From assembly GCA_037974665.1 (NCBI GenBank), contig CM075770.1, positions 95,166,850 through 95,230,849 on the forward strand: a stretch of DNA of 64,000 nt. The letters are read 5' to 3'. Below the pieces are notes generated by a model that saw nothing but the letters and a program-made list of their open reading frames with translations, searched no databases and was not told the DNA's origin. How positions within the stretch are numbered: position 1 is the stretch's first letter; the number at the start of each line of letters is the position of its first letter. The position numbers and the translations under genes are program-made. This DNA comes from Ehretia macrophylla (Eukaryota > Streptophyta > Magnoliopsida > Boraginales > Ehretiaceae). Below are positions 13,801-26,096 of this stretch, one piece after another.

Positions 13801-14267
13801 CAAATGAGTCAAGTATTCTACGTGGAAAAATGCTAAAAAATGTTAGAAAATTTTACTATTCATTACATTCACTTACAATTTTTTTCCTGTTGATCCCGAT
13901 ATTCTATGCATACAAACTCAATGGATGTATGCATCTAAAATAGCAAATATTAAGGAAAAAATATAAAATTTAGAAAAAGAAAAAAAAATTCATGTTCGGG
14001 CTCGGGTTATTTAAACAATTGATGAGTAATAATAGAATCTAACACTTAAATACAAAAGAATAAATTCTAATAATTGTAATATTAAAATAGTTACCCTATT
14101 TAATTTTTCTAAACTCTATTTATACATATTTCAAAAATATAATAAATGGAGCAACTAATGAATGAATTGAATTAAATTATTCACATAACTATAACAAACT
14201 TTTAAAGTATCACATTAATATATGCAACTATGTACTATACGTTATATGCTGGGTCTGGGGTCTCACA
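10835..14267 (-). mobile_element. Solo LTR 2 (gypsy), inverted, 3433 bp
   Basis: It begins TGTAGCACCCC and ends GGGGTCTCACA. The TSD is GTCTA (10830-10834) and ATCTA (14268-14272), with one mismatch. Its first 1.1 kb resembles solo LTR 3 and element A in the module region; its central part (12540-13550) matches 16960-17920 of solo LTR 3. It belongs to a sister subfamily of element A. No gene is seen. Confidence 0.85.
11699..11903 (-). other. LTR hairpin module, copy C
   Basis: CATGGTAG (11824-11831) pairs with CTACCATG (11876-11883). CGGCA (11843-11847) pairs with TGCCG (11855-11859) across a 7-base loop. GGGGTAC (11699-11705) faces ATACCCC (11713-11719) with one mismatch. GAGGTG-AACCA-CGCCTC keeps pairing through a G-U pair. 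Confidence 0.7.
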
Positions 14268-14684
14268 ATCTAAGTGAGTAGCATACTAGTATGAGAGTGA
14301 GAGAGTCTATTGCATGAATACGTGAGTTAATGAAATGGCTAGATTGCCTTGTAAATTGAACATATCGTATGTGACTATGTAAACAATGTGTCTTGAGTGA
14401 AAATGTTTAGTTTATATGTGTTATATGTCTATCTAATTACTGGTCGTATATATGCTTATGTCTTGTTTAGGTTAAAAAGAACAAGTTTACTTTAGTTACT
14501 CTCCATAAGGACCTTAAGCTAAATGAAAGAAAATTATATTTGTGCATTATTTTGATGGTTTAGAGTTAGAATAAATGTTGATTGCATGTTGATTAAGTGA
14601 TATTTGAGCTTATATGCATATTTACCTAGTTATTCAAATTATGTAAGTAATCTTTTGGTTTAATCTTGTTTGAATGATTAGGTT
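14268..14684 (+). other. Element A interior, segment 2 (non-coding)
   Basis: About 410 bp of AT-rich sequence lies between solo LTR 2 and solo LTR 3. It has no recognisable gene and continues the leader-like sequence of segment 1. Confidence 0.55.
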
Positions 14685-17600
14685 TGTAACGCCCCGATCC
14701 CTCACGAGATCGGAGTCTCATTCCAATACCCGATGTCACAAAAAACGAGAAGAAACGGACATAGTCTCCCTTGTTTATAGGGCTATTAGTTTACCTGAAA
14801 GCAGTAACTTAACCTCAAAACTATAATCCAACTCCAAGGTACAATCCCATTCACATAAGCATGTAAACTAACTAGGCAATCAAATAAATCATTGAAGTTA
14901 TTACAACCCATCTACAGTTATTAACTTATACAAGAATGCAAGTTTTACTTTATATTATAACCTTTTAGACAATAGAAACATATACAAGGTTTCATAAACT
15001 CAAAACAAAACACATACAGCCAGCAACTTGCATTTCCTGCACATAGACCGGTACAAAGCATCCAACCATAGCTTTTCCTGAAACATGTTAAAACGAGAAA
15101 TGAGTAACCAAAGTTACTCAGTGAGGGAGGTGATGCAGTAAACCATTGTGTGTTTTCGTGAGATGCAACAGATAAAAACATTAATAACACAAATAAACAA
15201 ATTAATTAGACAAGTATTTAATCACGTATATAAAGGATACGGTTTCACTTGTCTTCAATCACGAGCCACGAGCCAAGATCTACAAGCAAGTGCCGGCAAA
15301 CCCCTTACTCCTCTAAAATGGGGTACTCCGTATGTACCCCGATCCTACGACCCTTTCTCCTAAGGTAGGTCCATATGCCCAGTAGGTGAACCACGCCTCT
15401 GGGGTAGTGGAGTATACTCAGCGAGAGAAAGGGAATAGGCATCATAGTAGTCGAAGGAGCACGGCAAACCCGATGCCGCCCGTGTTTCTCGACGTTACTA
15501 TGTCCGAAAAGATTGCGCAACCCCGAGACAAGATCACGGGAAACAAGAATATCAAATCACGTAAGAGGAACGACAAAGTAGGCCGCCCTCGCAGTTAATC
15601 ACAAATAACACGAAAAAACTCAAGATAACAAGTAAAATAATACATATAAACTTTATCAACTACTAAATAATTCAATTTATAAACAATAAATCAAGTTAAA
15701 ATGCACAAAAGAGATGAAGACTCCTTCACCTCTGGAAGCCACGGACTCTCCCAATCTTTTCCCCCGTGTTCAAAACTAACAATTCGCACAGGATTCGTAA
15801 TTTAGTTCAACATAACACAACTATACACTTTATAACAAGTAACAACATAACATTTGATAATCATGCAAAGTCACATAGAAGCAACCTGATAATCATTAGA
15901 ACAACATGAAAAGTAGCATTCCAGGATATTCTCAACATTATGCTTAACTTTGACACTTATTCCCCTTTGTCTTTTGGCACAATTCGAAGCATATCCAGCA
16001 TATAACTTTAATCCACTTAAACTCGACATGCAAATAACTAACTAGTTTTACACATAGACAAAAAAGGCAAGCTTGAAAATATTCATTAACATCATGATGG
16101 GCAACTAGACTTGATTCAATGTTCATTAGCATGCAAAATACTTTAATTACTTTAACTACAACAAACATTAACTTTTATCTACTTAAGCTAACTCCACAAT
16201 TTATTACAATCCTATTCGATTATGGTACAACACCTACTACAACATTTAGAGTTTAACCTACTTCAATGAATCAACTCAATTAACCACAGAAATGCTCACA
16301 TACCAATTCAAACAAGGTTCTTATAAGACTAACACTAATAGCTCGTGGCAACTAAATCTCACAAATACTAATCAACTCATTTATTTAACACATAATATAA
16401 CTCGATAGACACCTCATAACCATCAATTAATTCAAATAAACTCATACTCCAAACAAATCAAGGTAGAATTTCATAAAAGCATATACTTTTTTCATTCCTC
16501 TAACAGAATCCTAATTTTATCAGTTCGGTTACCCATGCTAATGATTTCTAAAGTTTCTAATTTTTATATATAAACGTATATCTTTGAGTGTAAATAATTT
16601 TAGCCTCAAACGGATCCTAATTCGGAGCTATATTCCTCGAGTTATAGCTACTTTCGTGCAACTGCGCATTACTATCCAGTTCTAGCGAGATTCAGGCTAT
16701 ATTTCAGAAATTGCTTTGTCAGGGACTTAAAACGTTAGAATTAGCCTTAGTCTTAGAAATCAACATTTGCTATAAACTGCCTAATCTAGCTGCTGCATAA
16801 ATTTTGTTAATTTTTGAGCAATTTTGCTAGGTCAAAGAAGCTTCAAAAGATAGAGGCAGATGACTGACCCAAAACAGAACACACTCACACAAGCACCTAG
16901 TTGAATTCTACCTTGGTTTCATGCTTTGCTTACTAGCTTTAGGCTTTACTTTGGCACATACAACACTTATCCAATCAATTAATGAGTCAATTAACAACAA
17001 TTATCAACATAGTTCATAACTAGTTCCTTTAGTCCTCTTTCAAGTTCATACTAAACTAAAGCCATGCAAACCAAACAACTTAATTCACAAAACTTCACTA
17101 TTATGATACGTACCCTACACAAAGGCATGTAAACATTTAATTACTCAATTATAAAACAAACATAAAGGGGTCAATATTATACTTTTCACAAAACTTAACC
17201 AAAAGCTCACACATACCTTAGAATTGCATTTAGACACGCTAGGAGCAACTACAAAGCAATACAAGTACTAAATCAATTAATTCATTCATTTTTCCTTTGT
17301 TTAACTAGACTATTTAGCTTCCTACCGGAATTTAAAGATCAAGTTAAGCTAGTTAACCATCCTACCAATCTAAAACTACCTAAATACATCTTTTAGAGCT
17401 TTCAAATCATGTCCTAGAATTCAAATACCCGAAAATACCGAAAATGTCTCTTTGTGGGTTTTCACTATAAGTACCAATTCCGGAACCCAAACAAGCGAAA
17501 CGAAAGCACTTCTAAGGTTTCAATACTTAATAAAGACTAGCCACAATCTCGAAATGTACCCGGATTCGAGTTAATCCCGAAACCCCTTATTAAAGTAGTC

Positions 17601-18724
17601 TAATTTGATCAAATTATTCAAATTTTGTACATGGTAAGCGCAACTAACATTTTTTTCACGCTCAATGACCTAATTAGCAACTACTAGAAGTCTCGAATCA
17701 AATTAATTTGAAACTTTTTTCGAAAACCTTAGTTTGACACTATTTATCATCTTCCTCATGTAGATTATTGCTAAAAACTTAGTTTCAAGCTATACCAATG
17801 CATACAGATATTCTCCAGTATGTAATAATATCATATCTAGCAAGAATCAAGCAATTTATAACACAAAAATAGCAAATCCGAAAATTATAAAAACTTGGCA
17901 TAAACTTTAAACTAGCTAAAATGATGCACTCCCTCACCTAGAGGCCTTGAGGAAGGTGGAGAGAACCTTTGGAGAAGTGGATAGGAGCCTAGGATGAGAG
18001 CTCTTGAGCAAATTTGAAGAAAATAGCAAAACTTATCCTTTTTTTTCCTTCCTTGAGGTCAACAGGTTTGGGGGGTAGTTTTAGGGATTTTTCTTTTTGT
18101 TTTTGATGATTATAATGTATATATGTGTGCTATGTTGGGTATATGTATGTATGTGTTTTAATATAGTAGGTCAAATGCCAACATAAACTTGGTCAAACTA
18201 AGATAAACTCCAATTAAATGACAATTAACTAAAAACTAATGTTACACTTACGTAACACTATTCAAACAAAGCGAAAAATATTTTTCAAACGCATACTCCC
18301 GGCTTCTAAAGTCCAAAACAACAAGTTTTAGATTCTTTTTATAAGTTATACTATCTAGGAAAAATATTAAACCAAGCAGTTCAGACAGTAAATTTTCTTA
18401 TGAATAGTGACCATCAAATAAACATATTTAAACTAAAATAAAACACATTAAAATGCACAAGAAGATATGCTACAGTTATTTATAAATATGATAAAAATTC
18501 TCGGGTGTCACAGTAAATATCAAAATAGTATTTAAAATATTTTACTTGAATTAATAGCATTGGTCCCCTTTTTAAAACAAATAAGAGAATTAAAAAGGAA
18601 GTGAAACTACTAGTTAAAATCTTAAATGCTAAAATAAATACTTTCACACATATAACACTTAAGCTAGCACCAATTTATGTGCAATTAAGTATATTATACT
18701 ACATGCTAGGTCTGGGTCATCACA
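14685..18724 (-). mobile_element. Solo LTR 3 (gypsy), inverted, 4040 bp
   Basis: It begins TGTAACGCCCC and ends GGGTCATCACA, with a perfect TSD AGGTT at 14680-14684 and 18725-18729. The first kilobase and 16960-17920 match solo LTR 2, but 15700-16950 does not, so it is a mosaic relative of solo LTR 2. No PBS or interior is present. Confidence 0.88.
15320..15522 (-). other. LTR hairpin module, copy D
   Basis: The outer stem is CATAGTAG (15443-15450) with TTACTATG (15495-15502), so both sides changed relative to CATGGTAG/CTACCATG while pairing was kept, with one G-U pair. CGGCA (15462-15466) pairs with TGCCG (15474-15478). GGGGTAC (15320-15326) pairs perfectly with GTACCCC (15334-15340). Confidence 0.75.
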
Positions 18725-20156
18725 AGGTTGACATTTAGTTGTCTAGAATTGATTTAGGAATCTTATGTTACATAAAAATGTTTAGTTTAACATGGTGGAT
18801 GAAGTATAACATTTGAATTAGATTTACATGCTAGGAAGAGTTAATCTTGATTGTATGTGTATGTGTGTGAAACTTGTAGGTTTTGAATGAAAATATGTAC
18901 CTATATGTGTCATGCTTGTGTAAACTGTGAAAAGACGTGTAATGTATGCAATTATGTGTCTAGGTGTACACCTATGAGATCTAATTGTGCAATACGTGAA
19001 AGAATATGTGATATGTTCTAGTGTGAGATTATGTGTATATTTCGTTGATTCTTAGTGAGAAACTTCTTTTGTTTACTAGCAGTAACGTGTACGATTTAAT
19101 TTTACAAGCACATTGCCATTTATGTTAAGATAACCTGTCAAGTAAAAGTGGATGATAATATATTCTAGTCTAACTAATGTTGCATAATAGTTTCATTTAA
19201 GCACTAACTGTGACTATATGATAAATACATGCTACATGAACATTACATACAATAAATTGTGTATGTGTTAATACATGTATATTTTATATGATTTCGACTG
19301 CATGCATACATATTACCCTTTGAATTGGTAAGTGATCTCTCATCCTATAGTCGAATGGCGGGCAACGGATTTTCCAGAAAAGTGATCTAGCAAGAAGAGG
19401 GGGCAGTTAGACAGACATCGACAAGAGAACGTCATGGAACTAGTAAGGATAAGAATGAACCCATCTCTATCACTGTGATTGATACCTCTGTGGGGTTGCA
19501 TTTATATCTCTAAGAATAAGGCATCTAGAATTATTCATCTATATATATGTATATGACTTGTGATCTACGGGGAAATTATATATATGGTTGAACTTTTGGA
19601 AAGGTATTCACTTTGGCATTTCTGTCGGGGCTATGTGATGGTAGTATTCTTTAATGGTAGTTCCATCAATAATAGCACCTAGCCACCTCAGATGGAATTT
19701 TATTTAACAACATACATGGAGTTCTTGTCCGGTATTTGTATTTGGAAGAGTTCACATGTACACGTGTTCAACTGGTGTCCTTGGTACAGACTCTTACTGA
19801 ATCTTACCATCGGGACTTACTTATGGGACTTCCTTGGTATTTCTGATTGGTTTTCTCAGTAATATCGGTATGCGGAAATTGCTATTGGGTTTTGTCTAGT
19901 TTCAGCTCCAGTAATCCTATACGGGTTTTCCTTGGTATTTTCTTGGTATTCTCTAACTGGTATTTTCATAGGAGCCTTTATTTGGCAACCTCGCTTGGGA
20001 TTTCATCGGCGGAGTTCTCTGGTATTCTTACTGAACTTCTGGTGATACTACAGAAAGTATTCGTACTAGGCTTCTTTGGAATCAAGACTAGTTAGAACAG
20101 CTACAATTGTTGAAGATTCTCTTGGATATAAGAAATTGTGATGATGCAATTTTTGT
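18725..20156 (+). other. Element A interior, segment 3 (non-coding)
   Basis: This segment runs from solo LTR 3 to the PPT. A short start, MAGNGFSRKVI then stop (from 19355), could be a dead gag start but is too short to call. Positions 19600-20090 are rich in a repeated GGTATT/TGGTATTC motif. The 82-codon hydrophobic frame at 19847-20095 follows that repeat and is not a convincing gene. Confidence 0.5.
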
Positions 20157-20169
20157 AAGGAGGGGAAAG
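20157..20169 (+). other. Polypurine tract of element A
   Basis: AAGGAGGGGAAAG lies immediately before the right LTR start. Together with the PBS it fixes the + orientation. Confidence 0.8.
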
Positions 20170-23100
20170 TATGACGACCCAAACCCAACATGTAGCATAG
20201 TATTCTTAATTACATATAAATTGTTGTCACTTTAAGGTTTATATGTGTGAATGTGTTTATTTTAGCGTTTAAGATTTAACTAGTAGTTTTTTTTTTCTCT
20301 TATTTTCTTTAAAAAAAACACTATTACTAATAATTTCAATAAAATATTTTAACTACTATTTAACATTTACTGTGATGTCGACTCCCAGTGCATACATTTA
20401 TCATTCATGTGCATATAAATTGTGCATTTACTTGTTTAAGTGCTTATTTGTCATAACATGCTATTAAATGCTTATTTGACATTTTATGTGAAATTTCATG
20501 TTTAATTGACTGCTAACAGTAAAATGGTTAATTAATCTATTTTAGAAAATGATCAATGTGCATTTAAACTATTTTTATAAAAGACTTTTAGTAAAACTTG
20601 CATTTAAAGAGTTTTCTATTAAATTGAGTTCGGACTAAAATTTTTATTAACTTATCTCCCGGATTTCATAGTTTTTTTATTATTACTTAACTTATAATTA
20701 GCCTACATTCACAAAAACTATATTCATTGCATATTTGTTGAGTGATGTACAAAAATATTTTGATACTACATGAATAGTAAAAACTATGTTATTTATTTGG
20801 GCTAAAATTAGCTTGTCTTACATTTTACTAATTAAACCAAGCCCAAAATCCATTTAAACTCAAGCCCAAAACCCACAACTAAACCCATCTACTCATATAT
20901 CATTTATCATATACATATAATAGCTAAAAATGCTAAAAAATACTCAAAATAAGCCAAAAATGTCTAAAAATCAGCAAAAAAACATGTTATAGGAATAATA
21001 TTTTTTCTTGCAAATTTTGCTCAATTTCATCTTTCAAGCTCTTCCAAATGATTCCAAACCATCAAAAAGCTTATCCTTTGCTCCTACATCTCTAATTTGG
21101 TGAGGGATTTTACAAAATTTTGCATTTTATATGTTTTTGTAGTTTTTGTTCAGAATAGAAAATGCTATATATGCTTGTTGTTAATCATTTTGAAGCTATT
21201 TATGATGTCTCTAGGACTAGGAGAACACGTAATTAAAGTTATTTCATGTGGTTAAGTAAGCTATGTATGAGATCATTTTTGCAAAGTCTTGAGTTGGCAC
21301 TATTCATGCAGACCCATGAAATATTGCTCCAAACCTTAATCTAATGTTAGATATATGATGTTGGGTTGCTAAAACGACCCCACGTTAAAATTTATCAAAT
21401 TTTGGTAACGTTGATTTTTATGACCCTTTGTATGTGCACTATAGAATTGATGCAAATAGAGACTTAATAACTAGTTTAATGCTTAGTTTAGGTGCCATAA
21501 ATATAGTAGAGAATAGTTAGACGCTTGGATTAACTAAACCTTAATGAAAGCTAGTTTTGGCTTGTTGAGCATAAAGGGGAAAAGTGCTAAGTTAAGACTA
21601 ATGTTGGTAATTGACTTATAATTGGTTATTTGAGAATTTAAATGCATTTGGAGAGCTTGTATGGTCAATAAGGGATGGTAGTGTTAGTTTATTAATGAAT
21701 GACATGGCCTAATTGAATTAAAGTTCTATGTATATTGATAGTTTTGGATCTAGTTGTTGCATTCTTGGTTTATATGTTGATTGTGTAGATTGATCCTTAC
21801 ACGTTAAGTGGGTGTCTAGTAAGACTATAGAGTAACCTCGTGCTCATATAATTTGTCTAATGGCTAGAAATGTAAAAAGGTTATGTTAATAATAATTAAA
21901 TTAGTTATTGGTAATTATCTTGCAAATGACTAGCTATATGCTTAATTGTATTTGTATAGAATGTGTATCTAGTTGAAGGAGTTTTATGAATTGATCGGTT
22001 AGGTGTTATATGCCTTTGCATAGAATGTTACCTTGGTAAGAATTGAGGAAGTATGATTATTTTTTGTCTATATTGCTAGTTTGGTGCATGGGGAGAAAGA
22101 TTAAATGAGATTTGACTTACTAAAGGTGAGGGAGATATGCATTTTCATGTCTTGAATAGTTAGAGTTTGTTGTAATATTTGTGATTTCTTGTATAATGTT
22201 GTATCTACACTTATCTATGCTTATTTTTTACCTTGTAAAGCTTGTAGAACATGATTATGTGTTTGTATAGCTTTGATGATTGTTAGAATGGTCAAACATT
22301 AAATTAAAGTTAAGGTTCTTGAATGAAATTTGGGGATTTTGTATAATATGGTGTTATTGTTTGATTAAGTGTTATTTAGGATTGATTTAGGGGTAGATTA
22401 ACCTAATTGCATGCTTTAAATAGCTTGGTAATGCTTGAATTACTAGATGCTTGTAATTTACTCCTATGTGATTAAATTGATGTTAATTGAAATTTGGTTA
22501 AATTGTTTTAGCATTTCATGAAGTATGAAGAACTTGTCCCCTTTGATTATATTTGTCTATTTCACATTAAAAGCTTATATTGCAACTACTTGCGAGGGCG
22601 GCCTACTTTATCGTCCCTCACCTGTGATTATTTGGCTCTCGTGATCTTGATTCGGGTTGCGCAACCTTTTCGGGCATGGTAGTATCGAGTAACACGGGTG
22701 GCATCGACCTTACCGTGCTTCCTCGACTACCATGATTTCCTAGTCCCTTTCTCATTGAGGCATACTCTCCTACCCCAGAGGCGTGGTTCACCTTGTTGGG
22801 GCATACGGACCTTCCTCGGGAGATATGGGTCGTAGGATCGGGGTACATCCAGAGTACCCCATTTGGAGCAATAAGGGGTTTGCCAGTATTTGCTTGAAGA
22901 TCTTGGTTCGTGGTTCGAGATTGAGGACAAGAAGATGAACTATATCATTTTTAAAATGTGTTTAAATATTTGTTCATTTAGCTTGTTATATTGTGTTACC
23001 TGTGTTATTGTCTTTATTGCATTGCACGAAATGATTTTCGAAACACCCCCGGTTTTCCGTATCCCTTCCCTCAGTGGGTAACTTTGGTTACTCATTCCTC

Positions 23101-23713
23101 GTTTTAACATATTTCAGGAGGTACAATTAGAGCAGTTGTTGTTGTCCTGAGTGTTGTGTTGCTTATCTTGCTGAGATTGGATGCCTTTGAAGATATGTGT
23201 TATTGTGTTATGTCTTGTCTTGAGACCTTTGAGGTCTTGTATGTAATTATGATAAATTTGGTGGGTTGTAATTGAAGTTTTAGTCTTGAATGGTATAGTG
23301 GCATGGTTGGTATGTAATAGTTAATGATAGGCCTTACTGCCTTTTGACTGCATGTTTGTGTGATAAAGGAAGTTGAATGATGGGCTTAATATTTAAGTAA
23401 GTACAGTAATTAGAATTAGAGTGGTATGATAACCAATCCCAAAACTTAGAAATTCTATGGTTTAATGCATGCCTGTTGTGGACTTTGTTGAGTTCCAAGG
23501 CTCGGATGGCCTTGAGGAGTTTGTTGTATGTGTTGACATCGGAGGATGGGATTGTATGTTGGAGTTGGGTTATGGTTTTGAGGATAAATTTATTGTTTGT
23601 AGGTGAATTGATAGTCCTATAAACAGGAGAGACTTCGTTCATTTTTCCTTGTTTTTCGTGCCGTGGGTATGGGATCGGGGAACTCCGGCCTCGAGAGGGA
23701 CCGGGGCGTTACA
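20170..23713 (+). repeat. Element A, right LTR, 3544 bp
   Basis: It starts TATGACGACCC and ends CGGGGCGTTACA. It matches the left LTR throughout and carries an intact hairpin module at 22655-22860. A conserved CCCTCAnTGGGTAACTTTGG block at about 23063-23090 precedes ATATTTCAG (ending 23117). Confidence 0.9.
22655..22860 (+). other. LTR hairpin module, copy E
   Basis: GGTTGCGCAACC is a perfect palindrome at 22655-22666. CATGGTAG (22675-22682) pairs with CTACCATG (22727-22734). GGGGTAC (22840-22846) pairs with GTACCCC (22854-22860) across a 7-base loop. The inner stem TGGCA/TACCG is weakened by one mismatch. Confidence 0.75.
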
Positions 23714-24060
23714 TCTCGCGCTCGAGCGCAAGAATTTATGAGGGGCGCTTGAGTGCGCCTTATGCAATTTTGACTTTCGGCCAGTAAGGCATTTTTTAGG
23801 TTTTTTCCATCGCTCTGAGTTTGATTTCGCACTTGGTTTGGCCAAATTCTTATTCTATAGGCTTCATTGTCCTATTGTTTCTTGAGTTTCCAAGTTCTCA
23901 ACTTATTGACTTGCAATTTGGATTGTTTCGGGTCTAATTTGTCACTTTTCGGTATCATCTTACATTGCATCAAAAGTCTATAAGTACCTACATTTATTCA
24001 TAAGTTATGATGCAAATATAGTACAAATACAATGGTTTGAGTGCTGCACATATAGTCACA
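23714..24060 (-). repeat. Athila-like LTR, second part
   Basis: This continues the LTR interrupted at 3365. It opens with the TSD and the perfect palindrome GCGCTCGAGCGC (23718-23729), followed by a near copy at about 23746-23757. It ends near ATAGTCACA (24060), where SIRE-like LTR sequence resumes. Confidence 0.65.
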
Positions 24061-24111
24061 CCAGATCTCACCATGAAGATTGAAAATCAAAGATCAAAGA
24101 AGGAGTTCCAA
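24061..24111 (+). repeat. SIRE-like 5' LTR, fragment 1
   Basis: A 22-base run starting GATCTCACCATG is identical to 55747-55768, and the similarity continues for about 50 bp. Everything upstream in this LTR is displaced by the Athila-like element to the left. Confidence 0.75.
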
Positions 24112-25482
24112 GGAAAGAGTGATGAGAGTACAAAATGTCATATTTTTCTTCCTTAATGTTTAATCTTTTACACATATTTGCTGCCTAAATATGCTCATTA
24201 TTCTTATATTTTGATTTAGGATGCAAATGGAGGCGTTAAGTGCAAAACGAAGCAATTTGATCGAATGTGGACAGTTTCAACATCATTTTGTAATTTGGGT
24301 ATAACTCTTTCATCCGAGCTCTGATTGACATGATTCAAGATCCTATGGAAAGCCAAGATGAAGATCTACTGGTTGTATCAAGGTCAAAATCGAACGTCAA
24401 GTTGATGCACCTGCACTATTTGACACTCTGGAATATTCCTTAGTCGGAAGTTTCTAGAAGATGGTGAGAAGATGACGCACGAAAATTACAGCTGGAAACA
24501 CCACTTTCCTAGATATATTATGAATTTACTTTACTTTTAATATTTTTCTTATTTATTCAAATTAGGATACTGTTATTTTAGGAGATGTTGTAGGCTTCAA
24601 AATCTATAAAAAAGGTACAGAGAGATCGGATTTCACACATCACTCTCCCCTTTTCTCCAAACTTGTTCTTCGAGTTTTCTTTATGGCCCTACGTGGCTAA
24701 ACTTTTATATTTGGTCAAAGGAAACTAAAGTCTCGTAATCAAGAAAATTGTGAAATCTAATTAGTTTATGTTGTTCAATTTATGTTTTAAGTATCGAATA
24801 TTCTTTTATTCTTATTTTCAGGATTATCTCATTTAATTACTAGGAGGCTTACAAGTTTATTATTCGTTATAATCTACGGCTATGTTAGATGTCAAATATG
24901 TAATTGTTTGATCCCTCTAATTTGTGAAGCAACTAAGATTTAACGATTTGTTACATCAGTAATTATTAGATCTTAGGAAGAACGTTCGACTAAATTAAAT
25001 GCAACCGCTTGTGCTTGTGTTATTTAGCTTCATCGATCTCTCTAATTCTTAAGGCTACTAATAGATTAAACCTTTAGTACTTGTTTGTGGTTGTTTAGTA
25101 ATTGGGGTCAATTATATCGCTTGTTTTTTGATTAACTATGATTAAGAAGAGAAAGGAAAATAATTCTAACGGTGAATATTTAAAGTGTGAATTGATATAT
25201 ACTTGCATCGATGATTAGTTACAAGATTTCGATGGTTGATGTTGACTTAGACCAAGGATTGTTCTTTTGATTAATTTCGATACTTCGAATTGAATTGCCC
25301 TTTAGTTGTTTTTTTTTCTTAGAAATTGTTCTCATCATACTCAAACACACCCCCTCCCCCCCCTCCCAATCCTTGTTCATGTAGCATAAAATTAGGCTAG
25401 ATACTCTCTGTGGGAACGATCCTTACTACTACATATATTTTTCGGAGTACAAGTTTTATTTTTGGTTGCCTACAACAGCACA
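24112..25482 (+). repeat. Athila-like element 2, 5' LTR
   Basis: Positions 24640-25170 match 26105-26620, and 25186-25482 match 42829-43126. It ends TACAACAGCACA, eight bases before the PBS. A CACACCCCC...CCC run lies at about 25345-25367. No gene is seen. Confidence 0.8.
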
Positions 25483-25489
25483 CCAATTT

Positions 25490-25507
25490 TGGCGCCATTG
25501 TCAGGGA
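25490..25507 (+). other. Primer binding site of Athila-like element 2 (tRNA-Asp)
   Basis: TGGCGCCATTGTCAGGGA differs at two positions from the tRNA-Asp complement usual in Athila elements. It fixes the + orientation. Confidence 0.85.
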
Positions 25508-25874
25508 GTTATTCTAGTTGATTTTTGTGTTTCTTGTGATCTTTATTTCGTTCTTGAAATTTGAAAAAAAAATCGTTAGGTTTTCTATGGCTATAGTTTC
25601 GGCAGATTTCAAAAAATCGGTAGAATTAGGCCTCGAAATTATACTTTTCTGAAGGGAAACGACATTCTACAAGCCCCATCATCTCGAGGCCAAATTACAT
25701 CATTTAATAAGGGTTTTAGGCATTTTTGTGTTTTAGTGTATACTTTTCATTTATTCTCATTACTCTAGATTTCTTCTTTCTGCTTTGTTTTTCATGGTTT
25801 ATTAGGGTTTCCTTGATTGTACTGTAACTTGATCTAATAATCAAGGTGATTTGTAGTACGATACAAAAATAAAG
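25508..25874 (+). other. Athila-like element 2, untranslated leader
   Basis: This is AT-rich leader sequence between the PBS and the gag frame. No gene or other feature is seen. Confidence 0.5.
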
Positions 25875-26096
25875 AGAACTTTGCATAGGTTAAGAAGGGA
25901 AGCTCGGAGAAATTGTGAAGAGAACGAACTAGTTGTTGATTCCCTATTTGCTAGCGATTCTGATTTGGAATAGGCAAAAGTCATGGCTAGAAATCAAATT
26001 TTGAAAGAGCTTGCTGCCCCTGATTTGAATCAACAACCCTTATGCATAACGTTCCCTACTTTAGATGCCAATGTTACTTTCGAATTAAAATCTAGC
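25875..26096 (+). pseudogene. gag N-terminus, Athila-like, truncated
   Basis: The frame opens RTLHRLRREARRNCEE and continues to an in-frame TAG at 25971. It resumes MARNQILKELAAPDLNQQPL followed by CITFPTLDAN and FELKS. This is the highly conserved N-terminal region of plant Athila gag. Coding similarity stops at about 26096, where the frame runs into 3' LTR sequence. The junction shares the short string ACACATC with the LTR position it joins (24634-24640), consistent with deletion between short repeats. The capsid core, zinc knuckle and all of pol are gone. Confidence 0.85.

Larger units (their letters stand above)
3366..23713 (+). mobile_element. Gypsy element A: non-autonomous element with 3.5 kb LTRs, hosting three solo LTRs
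   Basis: Left LTR 3366-6870 plus 10532-10563; right LTR 20170-23713; TSD TCTCG at 3361-3365 and 23714-23718. Both LTRs open with degraded TGTGACG (TTTAACG and TATGACG) and close with CGTTACA. The PBS at 10566 matches the initiator tRNA-Met type and a PPT lies at 20157. After removing three nested solo LTRs, only about 2.1 kb of interior remains (10564-10834, 14273-14684, 18730-20169), with no gag or pol domain. This is the structure of a large retrotransposon derivative (LARD) that depends on proteins supplied by another element. Confidence 0.85.
1..24060 (-). mobile_element. Athila/Tat-like Ty3/gypsy element, cut by the left window edge
   Basis: The element reads leftward. Its 5' LTR (2122-3365 continued at 23714-24060) is followed on the - strand by a tRNA-Asp-type PBS at 2097-2115 and by gag remnants down to the window edge. 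The 3' LTR lies outside the window. The LTR is split by a 20.3 kb gypsy insertion with TSD TCTCG. The right boundary near 24060 is placed where sequence matching the SIRE-like 3' LTR (55744-55795) begins. The Athila/Tat assignment rests on the PBS type and the gag layout. No RT or integrase domain is visible in the 2 kb of interior present here. Confidence 0.75.

Noticed and set aside
19847-20095. 82-codon hydrophobic frame
   Set aside because: It follows a GGTATT repeat inside a non-coding element interior, and no domain is recognised.
23617-23845. Overlapping 71- and 68-codon frames on the - strand
   Set aside because: They span the element A LTR end and the Athila-like LTR; chance frames in GC-rich sequence.
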